Assembly (NCBI RefSeq): GCF_000003815.2
Contig: NC_049992.1
Location: forward strand, 5,577,839 to 5,641,838
Direction of reading: 5' to 3'
Length of the DNA stretch: 64,000 bases
From: Branchiostoma floridae
Taxonomy: Eukaryota; Chordata; Leptocardii; Amphioxiformes; Branchiostomatidae
In this document: positions 11,100 to 23,818 of the stretch, one piece after another
Layout: every line of letters begins with the position of its first letter
Numbering within the stretch: the stretch's first letter is position 1
Translations under genes and position numbers: made by a program
Notes under the pieces: generated by a model
Told to the model about the DNA's origin: nothing
Databases searched by the model: none
What the model saw: the letters and a program-made list of their open reading frames with translations, nothing else

Positions 11100-11210
11100 A
11101 GTATGATATAACCAGCTGCTGCCGCGCCGCGTGCCTGCGAAGCTGGACCAGTGTATTACGCCGAAGGGCAGTTATACCGGCTACATAGATACAGATATAT
11201 ATAAAGATAC
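11100..11210 (+). repeat. LINE 3' terminal sequence
   Basis: GC-rich AACCAGCTGCTGCCGCGCCG, then ATTACGCCGAAGGGCAGTTA and a GATA-rich tail. The last part recurs inverted at 52336-52395. It follows the ORF2 remnant and is read as its 3' UTR. Confidence 0.7.
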
Positions 11211-14200
11211 ACCGTTTTCATCCGGCGTTGGTATTACGGCAGTGAAAATTGCCCAAAGCGTCCGACGACATCTACCATAATGATAGTAACCAATAGGGTT
11301 GATGGTGCACTGTACGTATTACTTGTACGTATTAAGTATCCTCTAGTTATCGACACAAAGACGGTAGCCACCAAATTTTACAAAACGATTGTTTGAAACT
11401 TTTTTTATAAGAATCTTAATTGAAAGATGCTTTTAATTGAAGTCATAAAGTAATACTCGTAGATAAAGATATTGTATATATTGTTCTTTGTTTTGAATAT
11501 CACGGTTAGTTTTATCAATTTTTTTTTAAATTCTAAAGCTGAATTTTAGGGTTGACTCTTAATGAGATATTGGACCTGAGAACTTGAGCTGTTACAGTAG
11601 TGTCGACGTCTTGCTTGTAGAGGCATAACGCCGCCAGGCGGCGACAGCTCCAACTGCATCTTTACCAATCTAATGAAAGTTAAAGATCTCTTTGGCCCAA
11701 GGAGTAATATATTGTCATGCTCGACAACTTTGCGCGCTTTCTTGAACTGAGACGTAGTAAACCGTATAAAATGTAAGTTAGCCGTACTGAGAGACATGGG
11801 AACTCGTTTGTGGCGAGGGCAGCGAGAGGCTGGCTAGACTTAGTCTGAGTCCCATGTCACTATGTGCAATATCGTTCGTCCCCATGTGCAATATCGTCCG
11901 CTTGTCTATATGTATACATGTACTCAGTTGTTTCGTTATTGTTCTGTTGGCATATACGTCGTTAAGAGATTTTAACTAACTGCCATACGAAATGATATTC
12001 TAACTATCTCTTGATTTTATTGCCAATGTATTTGCATTATTAACTTGTTAGAATTATCTTGTAAAATCGACGCAATTCAGTCTGATTGACTGCCAAGTTG
12101 ATTAAATAAAGTTTGATTTGGTTTGATTTTTTCGACACAAAATGTTGCTACATTGACTGTAACAATTGTTACAACTTAGCGACAATGGGGGTCGCTGACC
12201 TCTGTAAGGACACACCTGCATTTCCGATCGGGACCCGCAGGGTGTCGCCTGGAGGTGGACATTGTTCGATAATTGGACACATTTGAGAAACTTGGGTATG
12301 ACAAACAGGACGCGTTCGTACGTGTGCTCTGGCGACTTCTAACGGCAATAAGGTGAGACGTTTTTACTTGACATGCCTGAAATGTGGTTGGTGCGTAGAC
12401 GGCGCTCTATATAATTTTGTGTCTTCTATCATAGTAGTGCTAGCTATGCCAGTTTTTGAGAGTGTCTGTGTGTGACTCTGACTGAAGGCTGTTCTCCAAA
12501 CACGTGTGCGGTCATCCTTATGATAACACGACGCAAGGTCGACACACGTTAATAATGCAGACTTCTAAAGCTGGCCCTACCAAATGATAGGCCGTGGAAT
12601 ATCTACAGAATGACTCCCGACGTTTGTAGAAACGCATTAAGTAGGAGTGTGGTAACTTCCAATGAACTTCTAGTGTATTCAGATCCACAATTAGATTCGT
12701 AAACAACGTTGAGGTCCCATATCTCAGAGTATGGTTTATCTGCTACAGTCTGCTATACTGTCGTATTTACGTTATAGAATAATTCCCTACATTTGTGGAC
12801 TAGAAGTACAGTAACTATACAGTGGTTCTTAGTCATTTTAAATCTTCCCATGAAATTGTCAATCGCTGATTTGTATAGAGCCTGACGTCGAGACAAGAAA
12901 TGTGACAGTCAGTTGAGAAATTTGTGCTCGGGGTCTTATTGAAATCTTTCTATTAGCCTGGCAATCGCGCATACTTTAGGCGGTATCTTACTGCACTTGA
13001 GGCACCTGTGCGGCACTGCAGGGTTCGAAAGATTATTCAACGAATTTCAGAGATAAAGAACGAATTTTCTTACATTTTTGTGTGTTTTGTTGTCTTCAAT
13101 GTCATACTTTTGCGTATTACGCACTACTAAATTTGAACGCATAAACAAAACAAAACAAAACAAAACAAAACAAAACGAACATTAATACATTCTATAGAAT
13201 CTGTACTTTTCATAGTCTAACTAGACACCCGAATGCCTGCATTGTACAGAGGCACTTTTAATTCGAGACAAGCGACGTGACAAACGCTCGGTACTTTTCA
13301 ATTTGTTCAGTTACGGGGCAAAAATGTATAAATTGGACAGCCACTTAACCTTTGAGGGCCTCACTAATGATGTTCAACTTGCGCACGCCATACACAGACA
13401 GTGCTTTGTTATTTCTGGCGATAGCGTGTTGTTGAGCGGTTTCAGACGACATCTTGAAAATTGACCTAACCACCTCGCTCTTGGGGGTCCCGGGTAGTTA
13501 CCATGGACACTAGGAATGACGTCAGATAGCTAACTAGGTAGAAAATATGCTTCTGATCAAATGTTGTCCAACGTCAAATCATACCTTGCATCTTTTGACG
13601 AGCACAAACAAAAGTTATTCGGGCTACAACATTCATACAATATTATCTGTCAGTGAGGTGAGTCAAACGCTAGACTAATTGTAGATGATGACCGTGAGCA
13701 AAGGCAAAGAAAGAAGGACAGGGCAAAGAACAACGTAATTTTCTGAAGACTTAGATAAAAACAAAGCACACCAACAAACGTCCTTCCTTCGCCGTGCCGT
13801 AAACTAAGTTAGCTTGGATGGACAGGGATATCTAGACTATAGTTGCAGCATGTGTGTAGCAGTACGCGTGTTTATTTCACTCTCGACCAAACTTTCTACT
13901 CTATTACTTTCAATCCATTAAACTTGTGATCTTTAATACTCATCACGATGTATGATATATATATATATCAATATACTATTTTGAAAATTGTGAAATTTTC
14001 TAACTGAAGACAACAGACTACGTGAAAGATTTCAATTAATAGGCAAGTTATTTTGTGGCTAACCTCGCCTGCGGTTAAATGTGTTCAGTGAAGTCTGCTA
14101 TACACGCGCTCTGTGACCTATTAATCACTTAGCAAGGTCACCGAGACTTACATGTACACAGTTTAGCTTATCAATTTTTACGAGAACACAGCGGCATTGC

Positions 14201-14661
14201 TATTCACCTCTTAAGTACGAGGTAGAAAGGGGCATTGATAGTCCTTAAGTGACGCATTGTTGCTTTTAAGACGTTACAATGCTCGCTTAGTCTTTTACGA
14301 TAGGTCAACGTGCTTGAGTTGTTCCGTCAAGGACAGTCTTGCTTTTCAAGGACGTATGAATCATGTACGTACTGCTTAAGTATTTTCTTACTGTACATGT
14401 CCTGCCTACTCAAGTTACTGTATAATTTCATAGATATTTTAAAACATTTGATTTTCATTTTCATTCTTATATTGCATTTTTCAGTAGCAGAGATCTTGTC
14501 TGGAGAGCTTACGTGTACGTGTTGTCAGAGAATTATGAGCAATTATTCCACATGAGGTGCCACCAAACAAGAACGGGAACCTTGGCGAGGTGAAGCGTTT
14601 AATGTAGTGAGTTGTTTTTCTATTTGCCTTGGAAAGACGAGGACAATGTGGCACTGCACTG
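11211..14661. other. Intergenic region, no gene seen
   Basis: It holds a retroposon-like tail near 12105-12130, an AAAAC pentanucleotide run at 13145-13177 and a short TA run near 13955. No exon could be supported on either strand. Confidence 0.5.
13145..13177. repeat. (AAAAC)n simple repeat
   Basis: About six pentamer units. Confidence 0.9.
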
Positions 14662-14834
14662 AAGTTAGTAACCCCGACAAAAGTCAGTTTCCCATTTTTA
14701 CACCTGGGTGAAGTGAGAAAGGCCGTTTCAAGTGCCCTTCCTAAGGGCAGAACGTCGGGGGCACAGCGGTGATCGAACTCAGGACCTCTAGAATCCGAGT
14801 CGAACGCTCTGACAATTACGCCACACGAGACGCC
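14662..14834 (-). mobile_element. tRNA-derived SINE
   Basis: Read on the minus strand, an A-box-like TGGCGTAATTGTCAGAGCG (14805-14823) is followed by a B-box-like GGTCCTGAGTTCGATCACC (14768-14786), the internal pol III promoter pattern of tRNA genes. After it come CCCTTAGGAAGGGCACTTG and CACCCAGGTGTAAAAATGGG, shared with the copy at 25422-25600. It cannot fold as an intact tRNA. Confidence 0.85.
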
Positions 14835-16324
14835 ACGAAGTGAGAAATTGGCGTCCTTTGGTAAGGAGTGTCCTCAGTTCTTGAATAGAAAAAGATATTC
14901 AATTGTAAAACGTATGACGATCTCGACGTTTTACAGGCTTCGTGAAGATCTATGTACGAAGCACAATTACCATTCCGTGTTACACAGAGAATGAAAACAC
15001 CCAACCTTCCAATTAACCTCGCTGAAATAGATCATCAATGCGAACAAAAAGCATGTTACACTTTTGTCGTTTGAAATGACCCCAATTATCTCTGTATTAT
15101 ATCGGTCACATTCTTCGCACGACATGCAGTCATTCCAAGTCATGATCACAGGGAAGGTGGGTTGGTATTGTCAGTACATCTAGTTGCAAATGTTTTATTT
15201 TGTGTGATAACTTGACAATGTCTAGAACATTAGATACTTTGTGAATATTCTATAAACGTCTTATTTTTGTGATTGCCCGACGTCTGAAACATCGGATTCT
15301 TTGGAGATATACTGCAGTCTTGTTTTACTTTTGCTAAAATATACGTGTATGATACTTTGGCAATATTTTTGTGTGTTTGTGATTACGTTTTCTAAAACAT
15401 ACTTCGAAAATATTTTGCAAATTCTTTATATTTTTGTACATAGTTGTAAAAAGACTTGATGCTCTGGACATATATTATAAATACATTGTTTGGTCTTACT
15501 TCTCTTAAATATTTGATACTTTGAAAGTAATTCAAACGTCATTTTAATTTTCTAAACATTTTCAGATTTTGTAAAACTTGAAAATATTCATAATTTGGAA
15601 TTTAACGTTTGCAATGGTAACAAAATAATGCTAACAGCATTCTATCATTACTTGTGATATTTTTACAATTTTGTAACACTTTGTAAATATTTTCCCTAGC
15701 AGAAAACACGACCACAGTTATACAAAATTGCCCAGAGAAAAATGATATTAGAAATTTTAAGGGAGGGTACGCACGGTGCACTGTACTACTCAAGCTGGTC
15801 ACTCTACTAGAATCGGTCACTTGTAAGGGATTGACTTTAATGTCATACCTGGGTCGCGATAACGTTCGATACAGGTGTTCCGGACCGTGTGATAAAAAGC
15901 CGTATCACACAGGCTTCGAAGTTTTATCACACAGGCATCCATCGAATAATTCGAACGGTTACTGTGACGCCGAGTGTGACGCAGTCGAAAATTCGAATAC
16001 CTGATTCGGACTTTGGAACATTACTGTTGCATCAATTTTTGTTCGAGGGCGCCAATCAATGTCTGGCACATTTTGCATCAAAACAGTGGTTTTCTCAGGT
16101 GGGTATGACATAAATAAAATACAACACGGTGTATTTCGCATCACCATCGGTCCCAGCCCTCCCGCGGGTCGGATCACCCTCCTGCCTTCGGGCGATCCTT
16201 CCCGCGGTCGGGCTGGTACCTCGGGTGACACGGATCGGGAATACACCGTGTTGTATTATTTATTTATTCATTTATTGGTTTGGTTGTTGTGTATGACTGT
16301 TAATTCCACACAGGTAGCGGCATC
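14835..16324. other. Region upstream of the sialyltransferase
   Basis: AT-rich, with a repeat fragment at 15853-15905 (GATAACGTTCGATACAGGTG) that recurs at 29652-29690, and a GC-rich foldback element at 16110-16265 just before the start codon. No other gene seen. Confidence 0.5.
16110..16265. mobile_element. GC-rich foldback element
   Basis: The left arm (ATAAATAAAATACAACACGG, then TGTATTTCGCATCACC) is inverted at right (GGGTGACACGG, then ATACACCGTGTTGTATTATT). The interior is GC-rich (CCCGCGGGTCGG). It lies 60 bp upstream of the sialyltransferase start and might therefore be in its 5' UTR or promoter. Confidence 0.7.
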
Positions 16325-16526
16325 ATGTCTCCTAAGATAAAAACCCTGCGGATGGCGTTACTTACCTTCCTGCTGTTTCTGATGACGACAAGTCTGAGAT
16401 ACACGCTAACAGGGGGAGACGTTAGAGTCAGGATTGTGATCGACTCAACACACAAGGACTTCGGACCACCGTGAGTATTATTGTTGGTTTGAGTGTGTCT
16501 ATCTGTGTGTCTGCGTGCGTGTGTGC

Positions 16527-16578
<52 letters not shown>

Positions 16579-19500
16579 TTGTGTGTCTGTGTTTGTGTGT
16601 GTCTGTGTCCGGATGTTTGCATTCAGCATAATTCAAGAACCTCTGGATGGATTATGATCAAGGTCGATTTCTGGCCTCCTAAAATGTGACCTTGGTACTG
16701 CAGAAGAATGTCTTTTTTTGTATCTTTTGACCCGGTAAAGCTATAGTTTTGAATGTTTGGTGGCAGATACCGTCTGATGTAAGGAAGAAGCGATGTGTTT
16801 TGGGGCCCTATAGCAGTTTGCTCTGGTTTTCCAAGCAGAGGTTACGGTAGTGGATGGACTGGTAGGTAACGTTAGTTCACCTTTTCCGCAGGAATCCGTT
16901 GTAGGGTTGTAAAGTTGAGAGATGGTGGTTTCAAACTGCAGTATTTTTAAACTATTGCATTTTGTAACCCGCGTTTGTTGTCTTGATATCCTTAAGGTTA
17001 CCCTATTTTCAAACACAACAGATGAAGGTTAGACGTACGTCCAGGTAAGAAAGATACGCCAAATAGCAATTTGAAAAATCATATCCAGTTGCTTAAGTAA
17101 TTTCTATTTGGCACAAATAGGTTACCCTGCGGATAAAGTGAACCAACGTTAGAAGTAACTGACATTTCCTTTGAGTGAGGGAGAAACTAATAGCACTACT
17201 GGCCCCCAACCGTAGCCCCTGTAATGGTGATTTGTTCTCCATTGTTCATACTTCTTCTTCTCTAAAACAAGGAGCATTTGAGGAGTTGAGGCGACAATTT
17301 GTGAGTGTGTGGGTGGGGGTCCTTAAAGGGGCACTCCACCCCAGAAGGGAGTCAATGAATAATGTGGATAATGTGTCAATGAATACATAATCAGCCGAAT
17401 TTTGTGGACTTCACCTTGGGATGAATTACGTGATGTGTGTTTTATAAAACAATAATGACACTCACTAAACCCATGCAGACCCTACCCATGCATTCCCTAT
17501 ACGCATAGACACTTTTGTTTATCGTACATATTTTCGGGATAAATGAGGTACGCTAAGCACACCGGGAAGGCAAATTGCTCATAAGATAGCAAAGAATACA
17601 AGAACATGACGAGATTTCTTAGCGAACCTGAAATTAGTTTTGTAACCTTACCTAAAAGTTTTGCATTGTATTCAGCCATAGGATTAATTCAATTAGAGGG
17701 TACTTGGGGAGTTTAGTAGAAGAGTGAATGCTTTTGAGGCATGTGGAGCAACTGGGTACTTTGTCGTATAATGTGAAGTAGTAATGCAGTTATCACTTCC
17801 TAAAATTAATATCTATCGGAAAATAACACTCCGTGTGGAGTGGAATGCCCCTTTAAGAGATACTACGTCAACAACACTCTGCTTTTCCTAGTGCCTGAAA
17901 ATACAACATAATTTCATAAATGAAAGAACGACAAAGATAGTGCTCTAGCTGTTGGCAGCGAAGTTTACATGTGACGAACACGTGAGAAAGTTATACGATT
18001 TTTGACGGCTTTCGTGGGGCCTTAAACATTTTTATCAGTGGTATTTTAGAAGGGAAAACATTGTATGTAAAAACAAAACATAGATCTTCATCATGCATAA
18101 ACATCATGCATAAACTGTCCATATTTACTTTTATACGCTATTATCTCTACTGGGTCCACTTGCAGATAGGGCAGACAGTCCTCAGGCATATAATTTAAAT
18201 TCAATATAAATGTATTTCTGAAACAGGCCGGAACTTGCCACACTGCTATCGACCTCTGTGAACCACTCAAGCACGGGCAGGGATGTCATACACTCTGTGA
18301 ACACACTACAGAGGTCCGCACGTCACGAGTTCAACTCTCGAGCCATACAAGTCTTCAGGTAGGGCTATGATAGAGTCAAACGTCTTTATTGGGAGGCCAA
18401 AATATCTTAAAAGAAGCTTAATGACATCTTTAAAGGCAATAGTGCGACGGACATTGCAAAAATGATAATGTTTAGGTCTAAGATTTGCACTAACTCTTGT
18501 GAACTGTGCTATTACAGTACCTGGCTTCCATATCATAGGGGGGGGGGGTGTTCATCATAGGCAAAAAGAAACATTAAATCAATTCATATATAGGACTAGT
18601 CGGTCAAAAAAGCACTATCCCACTGTGTAAACCTATTGAATAAGGGCGGGTAATCTGTACAGTTAACAAATCTCCAAACAGATCCTACGGTAGCATAAGA
18701 TGGTATCAAAAGCTGTCAGAGGAGTGAAGCCGGCCTAGGAGTGTGTTTGCTACTGGTGCCCGTTTGACTCCCTTTGACAGGCTATAATCCCTGGACAGCT
18801 TTGATACTATCATATGGCACCGTAGAATCTGCTTGGAGATTACAGTTAACGTAATTAGTCTGCTGTCAGTGTCTTTTGTCAGTGCCATAAGTTTTTATTT
18901 TATGTACGAGACTAACATTTTAAGAATTAAGTGATCTGCTATCATTATGTCATCTCAACGTTTCGGTATTTTAGCCCCATTTTAACAATTTCTGTCTGTT
19001 TACCTGTCTCTCTCTCATTAAACATTTGTTTGTTTATTTGTTTGCTTTTGTTTCAGAAATCAGCTGAACAGCCAAGTTCACACCGCGGAGATCTTCATCC
19101 TCACACAGTCAAACACGCGCCCTGGCGACAGGATACCGTACTACAGGGGCCGAGGTGGCTACAACATCGACCAAACGTTATACTCACTGCAACCATCTGT
19201 AAGTGGTCTGTGACATTTGATCTGGACAGACATACATCTAGACGCCATGTTGATTTGATTATATGGATGATATCCTCTGGAAACCCTAAAACTAATGTTC
19301 TTTAACATCGTCTTTGACCTTGGAATAGTATGGTTAAAAGCATTTTTTTTTTCATTTTTGGAAACGGCCGAAAAGTGATGCGCGTGTGGATGTCATACAT
19401 ATAATCAAATCAACATGGCCTAAGAGAAAAATTAATTCACTTGTTCAGATTAAATTTTCTTTAGATACTGTTAACCCAGATGTCTTTCATTTATGAAATA

Positions 19501-21893
19501 AACACTTTATGACTTTTATGACAGAAAATGGCAGCAGGAGGAGACATCTTTGACCGCTGTAGCGTGGTGGGAAACAGCGGGATTCTTAAGGACAGCGGCT
19601 GTGGACGGGAGATAGACGGGACAGACTTCATCTTCAGGTATATCATTTGGAGTGAGACAGAGAGGCTTTGCACTGTGATATACATATGCTTTGCCATGTG
19701 TTCCCCAAAGGAGAAAAGATTGATTTTGCTGCTGCCTTCTTTTTCTTTCTTCCTCCTAGCTAAAAAAGGTTTATGGAAAAGGCTGGGCTGTCTACCCGGG
19801 CTGGCTCTGACTTTAGCTTACTCGGATACCCCCATTGAAAGACCCAATTCTTTTTCGCCCACACACAATACTTTGGGTGAACCTCATGACATAGTGTTGT
19901 ATGCGAGTAGATTGAGACAAGGCTTTGCAAAAATGTTGCTTTTCTTGTTCACAAATATTTTCATCACTGTCTAGAAGAAAAATCTAGAAAGGAGGCCTTT
20001 TTCAGACTAAAAGAAAATTTAGTTTGGGCCCTAACAATTATGATGACTCCAACTTTTAGGTGACTAACGTTTGAACTAAGTCAGATGTGTACCGTCTGTA
20101 GGTTGAACTTGTTCCCGACCCTGCCCAAGTTCGCGGACGACACGGGAGCCAGAACACATCTAGTCACATGTGATGGAGCTACACTCAGCAAAAAGTAAAA
20201 CTATGTTTTGTAATGTTATTTTTCTGTAGTTACATATTTAAGCCAACTACATGTAGCATAGAAAAGTGTTAAAAAATAATACGACACTACTGTTTCAGGC
20301 GATATGTCTCGATCTAGTAAGCTACTGAGACTCAAGAATTTTCTGTTACCACTTTGTTAAAATTTTCAATCTTTCATAGAAAAATACAGGTCAGCACAAA
20401 TTGTAAATATTTATGACCTGTCAATTCCTGATCAAGTTACTTGGCTAAAACACCGTAGAATTCTTTCAGTTCCCCGTACTTTGAAATGACTGTTTTCAGT
20501 GCAAGTTGTCCTGATATTACATTCCATGGCAGATATTTCAGGAAAAAACATCATAAAAACTCCATCACGGCTTTAGCGGCATCGGTAAAGGGTCCCCGTT
20601 GCATAAGTTACATGTACAATAACCGACAATTCTATGATGTCTTTAACTCCATTTCTTTCATTTGCCACCTGATACCTTTTGCTTTCACCTCATCAACAGA
20701 TTTCTTAATCTGGGAGAGCCACTGTGGAGACAAGCCTTCCAGAACTACGTCACAAACAGCCGTTACGGGCCGGTCCTGATCCTCACCTCGCCGTTCAGTA
20801 CTCGCGACCACACCCAGAAGCTTCTGGACCTCCAGAGAACCGTTCATCAACAGAGGATGAGACCCACCGTGGTGCTGGGGCATCCCGTACACTGGAACGC
20901 TACCGTGGAGTACTGGAACAGGGCCGGCCTGGGTAGGACCATGTCAAACGGTAAGGCACATCAGCATATACCGGTACCGTGTAGCCTGGTAACTGTCAGT
21001 GCCAAAGTCAAATCTACCGAACTTGCCATTTGTAAATTCGCCGCACCGACAAAGACTAGATCTAACATTCAAGGCACGCGTACCTTTCGCTGACTCCAAA
21101 ATGACCCTGTCTGGAACTCAAAATCCTCGCAAACTACAATTTTAAACCCAGCACAGGGTGACCTACAACCATGCAGTGTGCAGTGTTCCTGTATCTACGG
21201 GACCGGAAATAATGTGGCCGTGGCCTCTTTGGACAGGTGGCCGTTATAGACTATTTCTTAATGCTTAGGTCAATGGCAAAAATCCAAGGGACCGAAAAAA
21301 AGTGACCGCAATGGCCTGGTGGTTGCTATGCAAAGTTGACCGCTGCTTACTTAACTAGCTTTGCTTAAAGTTTACTTTTACAGGTTTGACTGTACATGTC
21401 TGGACAAGCTTTGGTAGTATTTCGAGATCGCCAGAAAATGCCCAAATCTAATTCCAAGCGAACTACTGTCGAAAATGTCATTTAACCTCATAGACTCATT
21501 TTCCTGCAGTATGAATGGGTCATAAGTTTACAAACACTAAGAGTACCATCTGTCTCACATTGTGTATAAAGTAAGGTTTGCCGCACATGACGACAGCGCC
21601 CTCTTACGACTTTCTCTCTCAATGCAGGTTTCTACCTGGTGAGTTCGGCTCTGTCCCTCTGTAACAAGGTCACGGTGTTCGGGTTCTGGCCCTTCACAGA
21701 GGACAAACAAGGGCGGCACGTGGACTTCCACATGGCCCAGAACGTCTGGCCCCACCTCTCACACGAACAGAGCGAGGAAAGCCTGGACAGAATGCGCGCC
21801 GAATTTCAGATGTTGCTGGAGTTACACAGACTTGGTCTACTGAGGCTTGTTACAGATCCATGTAGACGTATACCGGTCATTGCTACAGTCTAG
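16325..21893 (+). CDS. ST8Sia-like alpha-2,8-sialyltransferase (GT29)
   Basis: Seven exons: 16325-16470, 18227-18358, 19057-19198, 19525-19637, 20102-20194, 20700-20950, 21628-21893. The frame stays open for 380 residues, normal for the family. It is a type II Golgi membrane protein: a 9-residue tail, one membrane segment (about 10-25), then the lumenal domain with an NHSS glycosylation site. Sialylmotif L spans exons 4-5 ([24 protein letters not shown]), motif S lies at the exon 6-7 join ([21 protein letters not shown]), and the end has [16 protein letters not shown] and DPC as in ST8Sia1/5. By family it transfers sialic acid from CMP-Neu5Ac to sialylated glycans. Odd: the motif III region reads HMAQN where ST8Sia1 has HYYDN, and the VS His has no clear match at its usual spacing. 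The introns carry many small transposons. Acceptor substrate cannot be told. Confidence 0.88.
16503..16610. repeat. (GT)n microsatellite in sialyltransferase intron 1
   Basis: Long GT run with C and T interruptions. Cys/Val-rich or His/Thr-rich frames over it are artefacts. Confidence 0.95.
17024..17113. repeat. Internally deleted copy of the ATATCCAGTTGCTT repeat
   Basis: GGTTAGACGTACGTCCAGGTAA at left and AATCATATCCAGTTGCTTAA at right match the two ends of the foldback repeat at 33508-33771, with the middle missing. Confidence 0.65.
17323..17856. mobile_element. TTAA-flanked MITE (piggyBac-like)
   Basis: Begins TTAAAGGGGCACTCCACC and ends with the near-complement GGAGTGGAATGCCCCTTTAA. TTAA lies at both ends (17323-17326 and 17853-17856). 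A TTAA target is the known preference of piggyBac-type transposases; family assignment rests on that alone. It encodes no protein. A diverged copy is at 8335-8867. Confidence 0.75.
18663..18849. mobile_element. Second TTAA-flanked foldback element
   Basis: Arms of about 57 bp: left has ATCTCCAAACAGATCCTACGG and right has the complement, CCGTAGAATCTGCTTGGAGAT; both then run to AAAGCTGTC or its complement. TTAA occurs at both outer ends (18663-18666 and 18846-18849). Located in intron 2 of the sialyltransferase. Fragments of its end occur near 33207 and 60826. Confidence 0.7.
19244..19420. mobile_element. Small inverted-repeat element (GTTGATTTGATTATA family)
   Basis: CCATGTTGATTTGATTATAT at left and its complement (ATAATCAAATCAACATGG) at right, with GGATGATATCC and GGATGTCAT inside each end. 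Located in intron 3 of the sialyltransferase. Related ends occur near 205-260, 59728 and 60672. Confidence 0.65.
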
Positions 21894-23818
21894 TGCAGAA
21901 CTGTAGAACGAAGTTCATTGTTGCTATCGTCACCATAGGCAGAAGCTGAGCTTCAATAGATAGCTTCTCAAACAATAAGACTCGAATCTGGAATCCAGAC
22001 TTGCCAGGGCACATGTACACAGGCCGGCGAAATAAGAATTTAGGTCGTAGCGAGATCGCCGCCAAGTGGAATGGGGTGCTTCTGCGCATACCGTCAGCCG
22101 ACTTAGAATAGAAGCTAGTATGTACGTGTTACGCTCATACACACTGGCCAATGCAGATGGATTTGAGTTGTCTTAGAAGTTTGTAATGAAATGTTTCAAG
22201 CATAATGAATACGACAGCAATGCGAATGTCATTTAGATCCGAACGTGCGGAATATATAGTCGAAGCAAAGGGAAAGGAAGAGGATTCGGATGTTTTGAAG
22301 ATGATGAGAAATATATTATATATACATCCTGGCAGATATCGGTATTTTGCAAATTCAACAATGTATAGAGTCCATTCCAAGTCACCATGAGGGTTTTTAG
22401 GTGATATTTATAATTAGTCTGAATTATTTTGAATAAAAGAATGTATGAGCCACAATAATTAAATTATTTTCAAAAAATTGACTAAGAAAATACTCATTTA
22501 TTTGAATTTCTTTGAATATTTTAGAAACATTTTGAAAGTTACTGTACAAAAATATCTTTCTTTAGAATATTTGTGAAACCTCTCTGTGATTATTTTACAT
22601 TTACAAAAAATGGTAAACCTGGCCAAATGGTAAAATTAGTTTATTGCCCCCATAAAAGTAAGCCCTATTGTTGCATCTGTATATTTTTAGATTTCACTGC
22701 TGGGCACTGGTGGATCCTTTGTGGTGGGCCATTGTTGCATGGCACCCAACCATACTTTGCAAGGATGTGTGAATTGCTATCTTCCCAGCCCACTGAACCA
22801 TTTACAAAAAATGGTAGAAAATGGTAAATGATGGTAGAATGCTGTTATCATTATTTAGAAACCATTAGAAGTATCCAATTCCACAAAATGAATATTTCCA
22901 AAGTTTTACAGGTCCAGGGAAATATTTATAAAGTTGAAACAGTGTTAAAAATATTTCTGAAGTATCAAATGTCCGAGACATATAATTACAAAACTTTAAA
23001 ATCAATTCTAAACAATGGCAACAAACATCCGCATGGTGTCTTGGAATGGACTCTAATGGGCAATGATAATTGCTGGATTCCAGTTGGCGGCCATTTTGGA
23101 TTTTTTGGGTGGGGTCACCCGGGGTCATTGCATCAAAACGAGGCTAGCCTTGCATAGTTGTAGTATAGGTAGGCGATCTTCAGCGGTAGTTTTGCCCCTC
23201 TAACTAGAAATACTGCAGAATATGTGTCTGTCATGTGTATAAGGTGCTGGGCACCAATGAGCTGACAATGAGGAAACAAATTGATTTTTATAGTCGTGCA
23301 AAAAAAGACGGATAAATAACGAACGCAATACGTTTTATGTAAGATAGCACCCGATATCAGCAATGCTCCCAATGAAATAAACGATTATAGAATAAAGAGG
23401 TTATAGTGACTGAATATGACCTTATGAGAAGATTCAGTATGGATGTTGATGCAGTATACAATAAATCATATATCAATGCTATATCTTCCCATGCCGTTGA
23501 AAGCATCTTGAAAACAGCTACGGAGAACATAACATTTTCGTTCTTTTTATCAAAGCCACCTCAATGCCACAATCAAGTGACAAAGACAAGTACCAGTCTA
23601 CTAAAATTACTCAATATGATAAAACTTGGTAAAACTTCCTTTTCTCCCAGTAGATATGAAAAGGAAAATATCTTGACGTTTCTCAAGCTTCAAGGACCGC
23701 CTTCATGAGAAACCGGCTGTTTTAGAAACGTTACATTTTGCCTTTCCATATCTGCTTGGACCTTAGCACATACGGATACAGATATGGAAGTTCGGGGAAT
23801 AAAAATAAATATCGATGA
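21894..23818. other. Intergenic region between convergent genes
   Basis: Very AT-rich, with TTTACAAAAAATGGTA twice (22601 and 22801). It has the likely sialyltransferase 3' UTR and poly(A) signal. Open frames of 80-110 codons here have biased composition and match no family known to me. Confidence 0.5.
22432..22437 (+). terminator. Candidate poly(A) signal, sialyltransferase
   Basis: AATAAA about 540 nt after the stop. Other signals could be used. Confidence 0.4.

Noticed and set aside
14768-14823. tRNA gene on the minus strand
   Set aside because: A- and B-box-like sequences are present, but no acceptor or anticodon stem could be folded and the sequence continues into a SINE body shared with two other copies.
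22573-23157. Two open frames of 84 and 109 codons as genes
   Set aside because: AT-driven composition, repeated TTTACAAAAAATGG sequence, no family similarity and no supporting splice or promoter signals.
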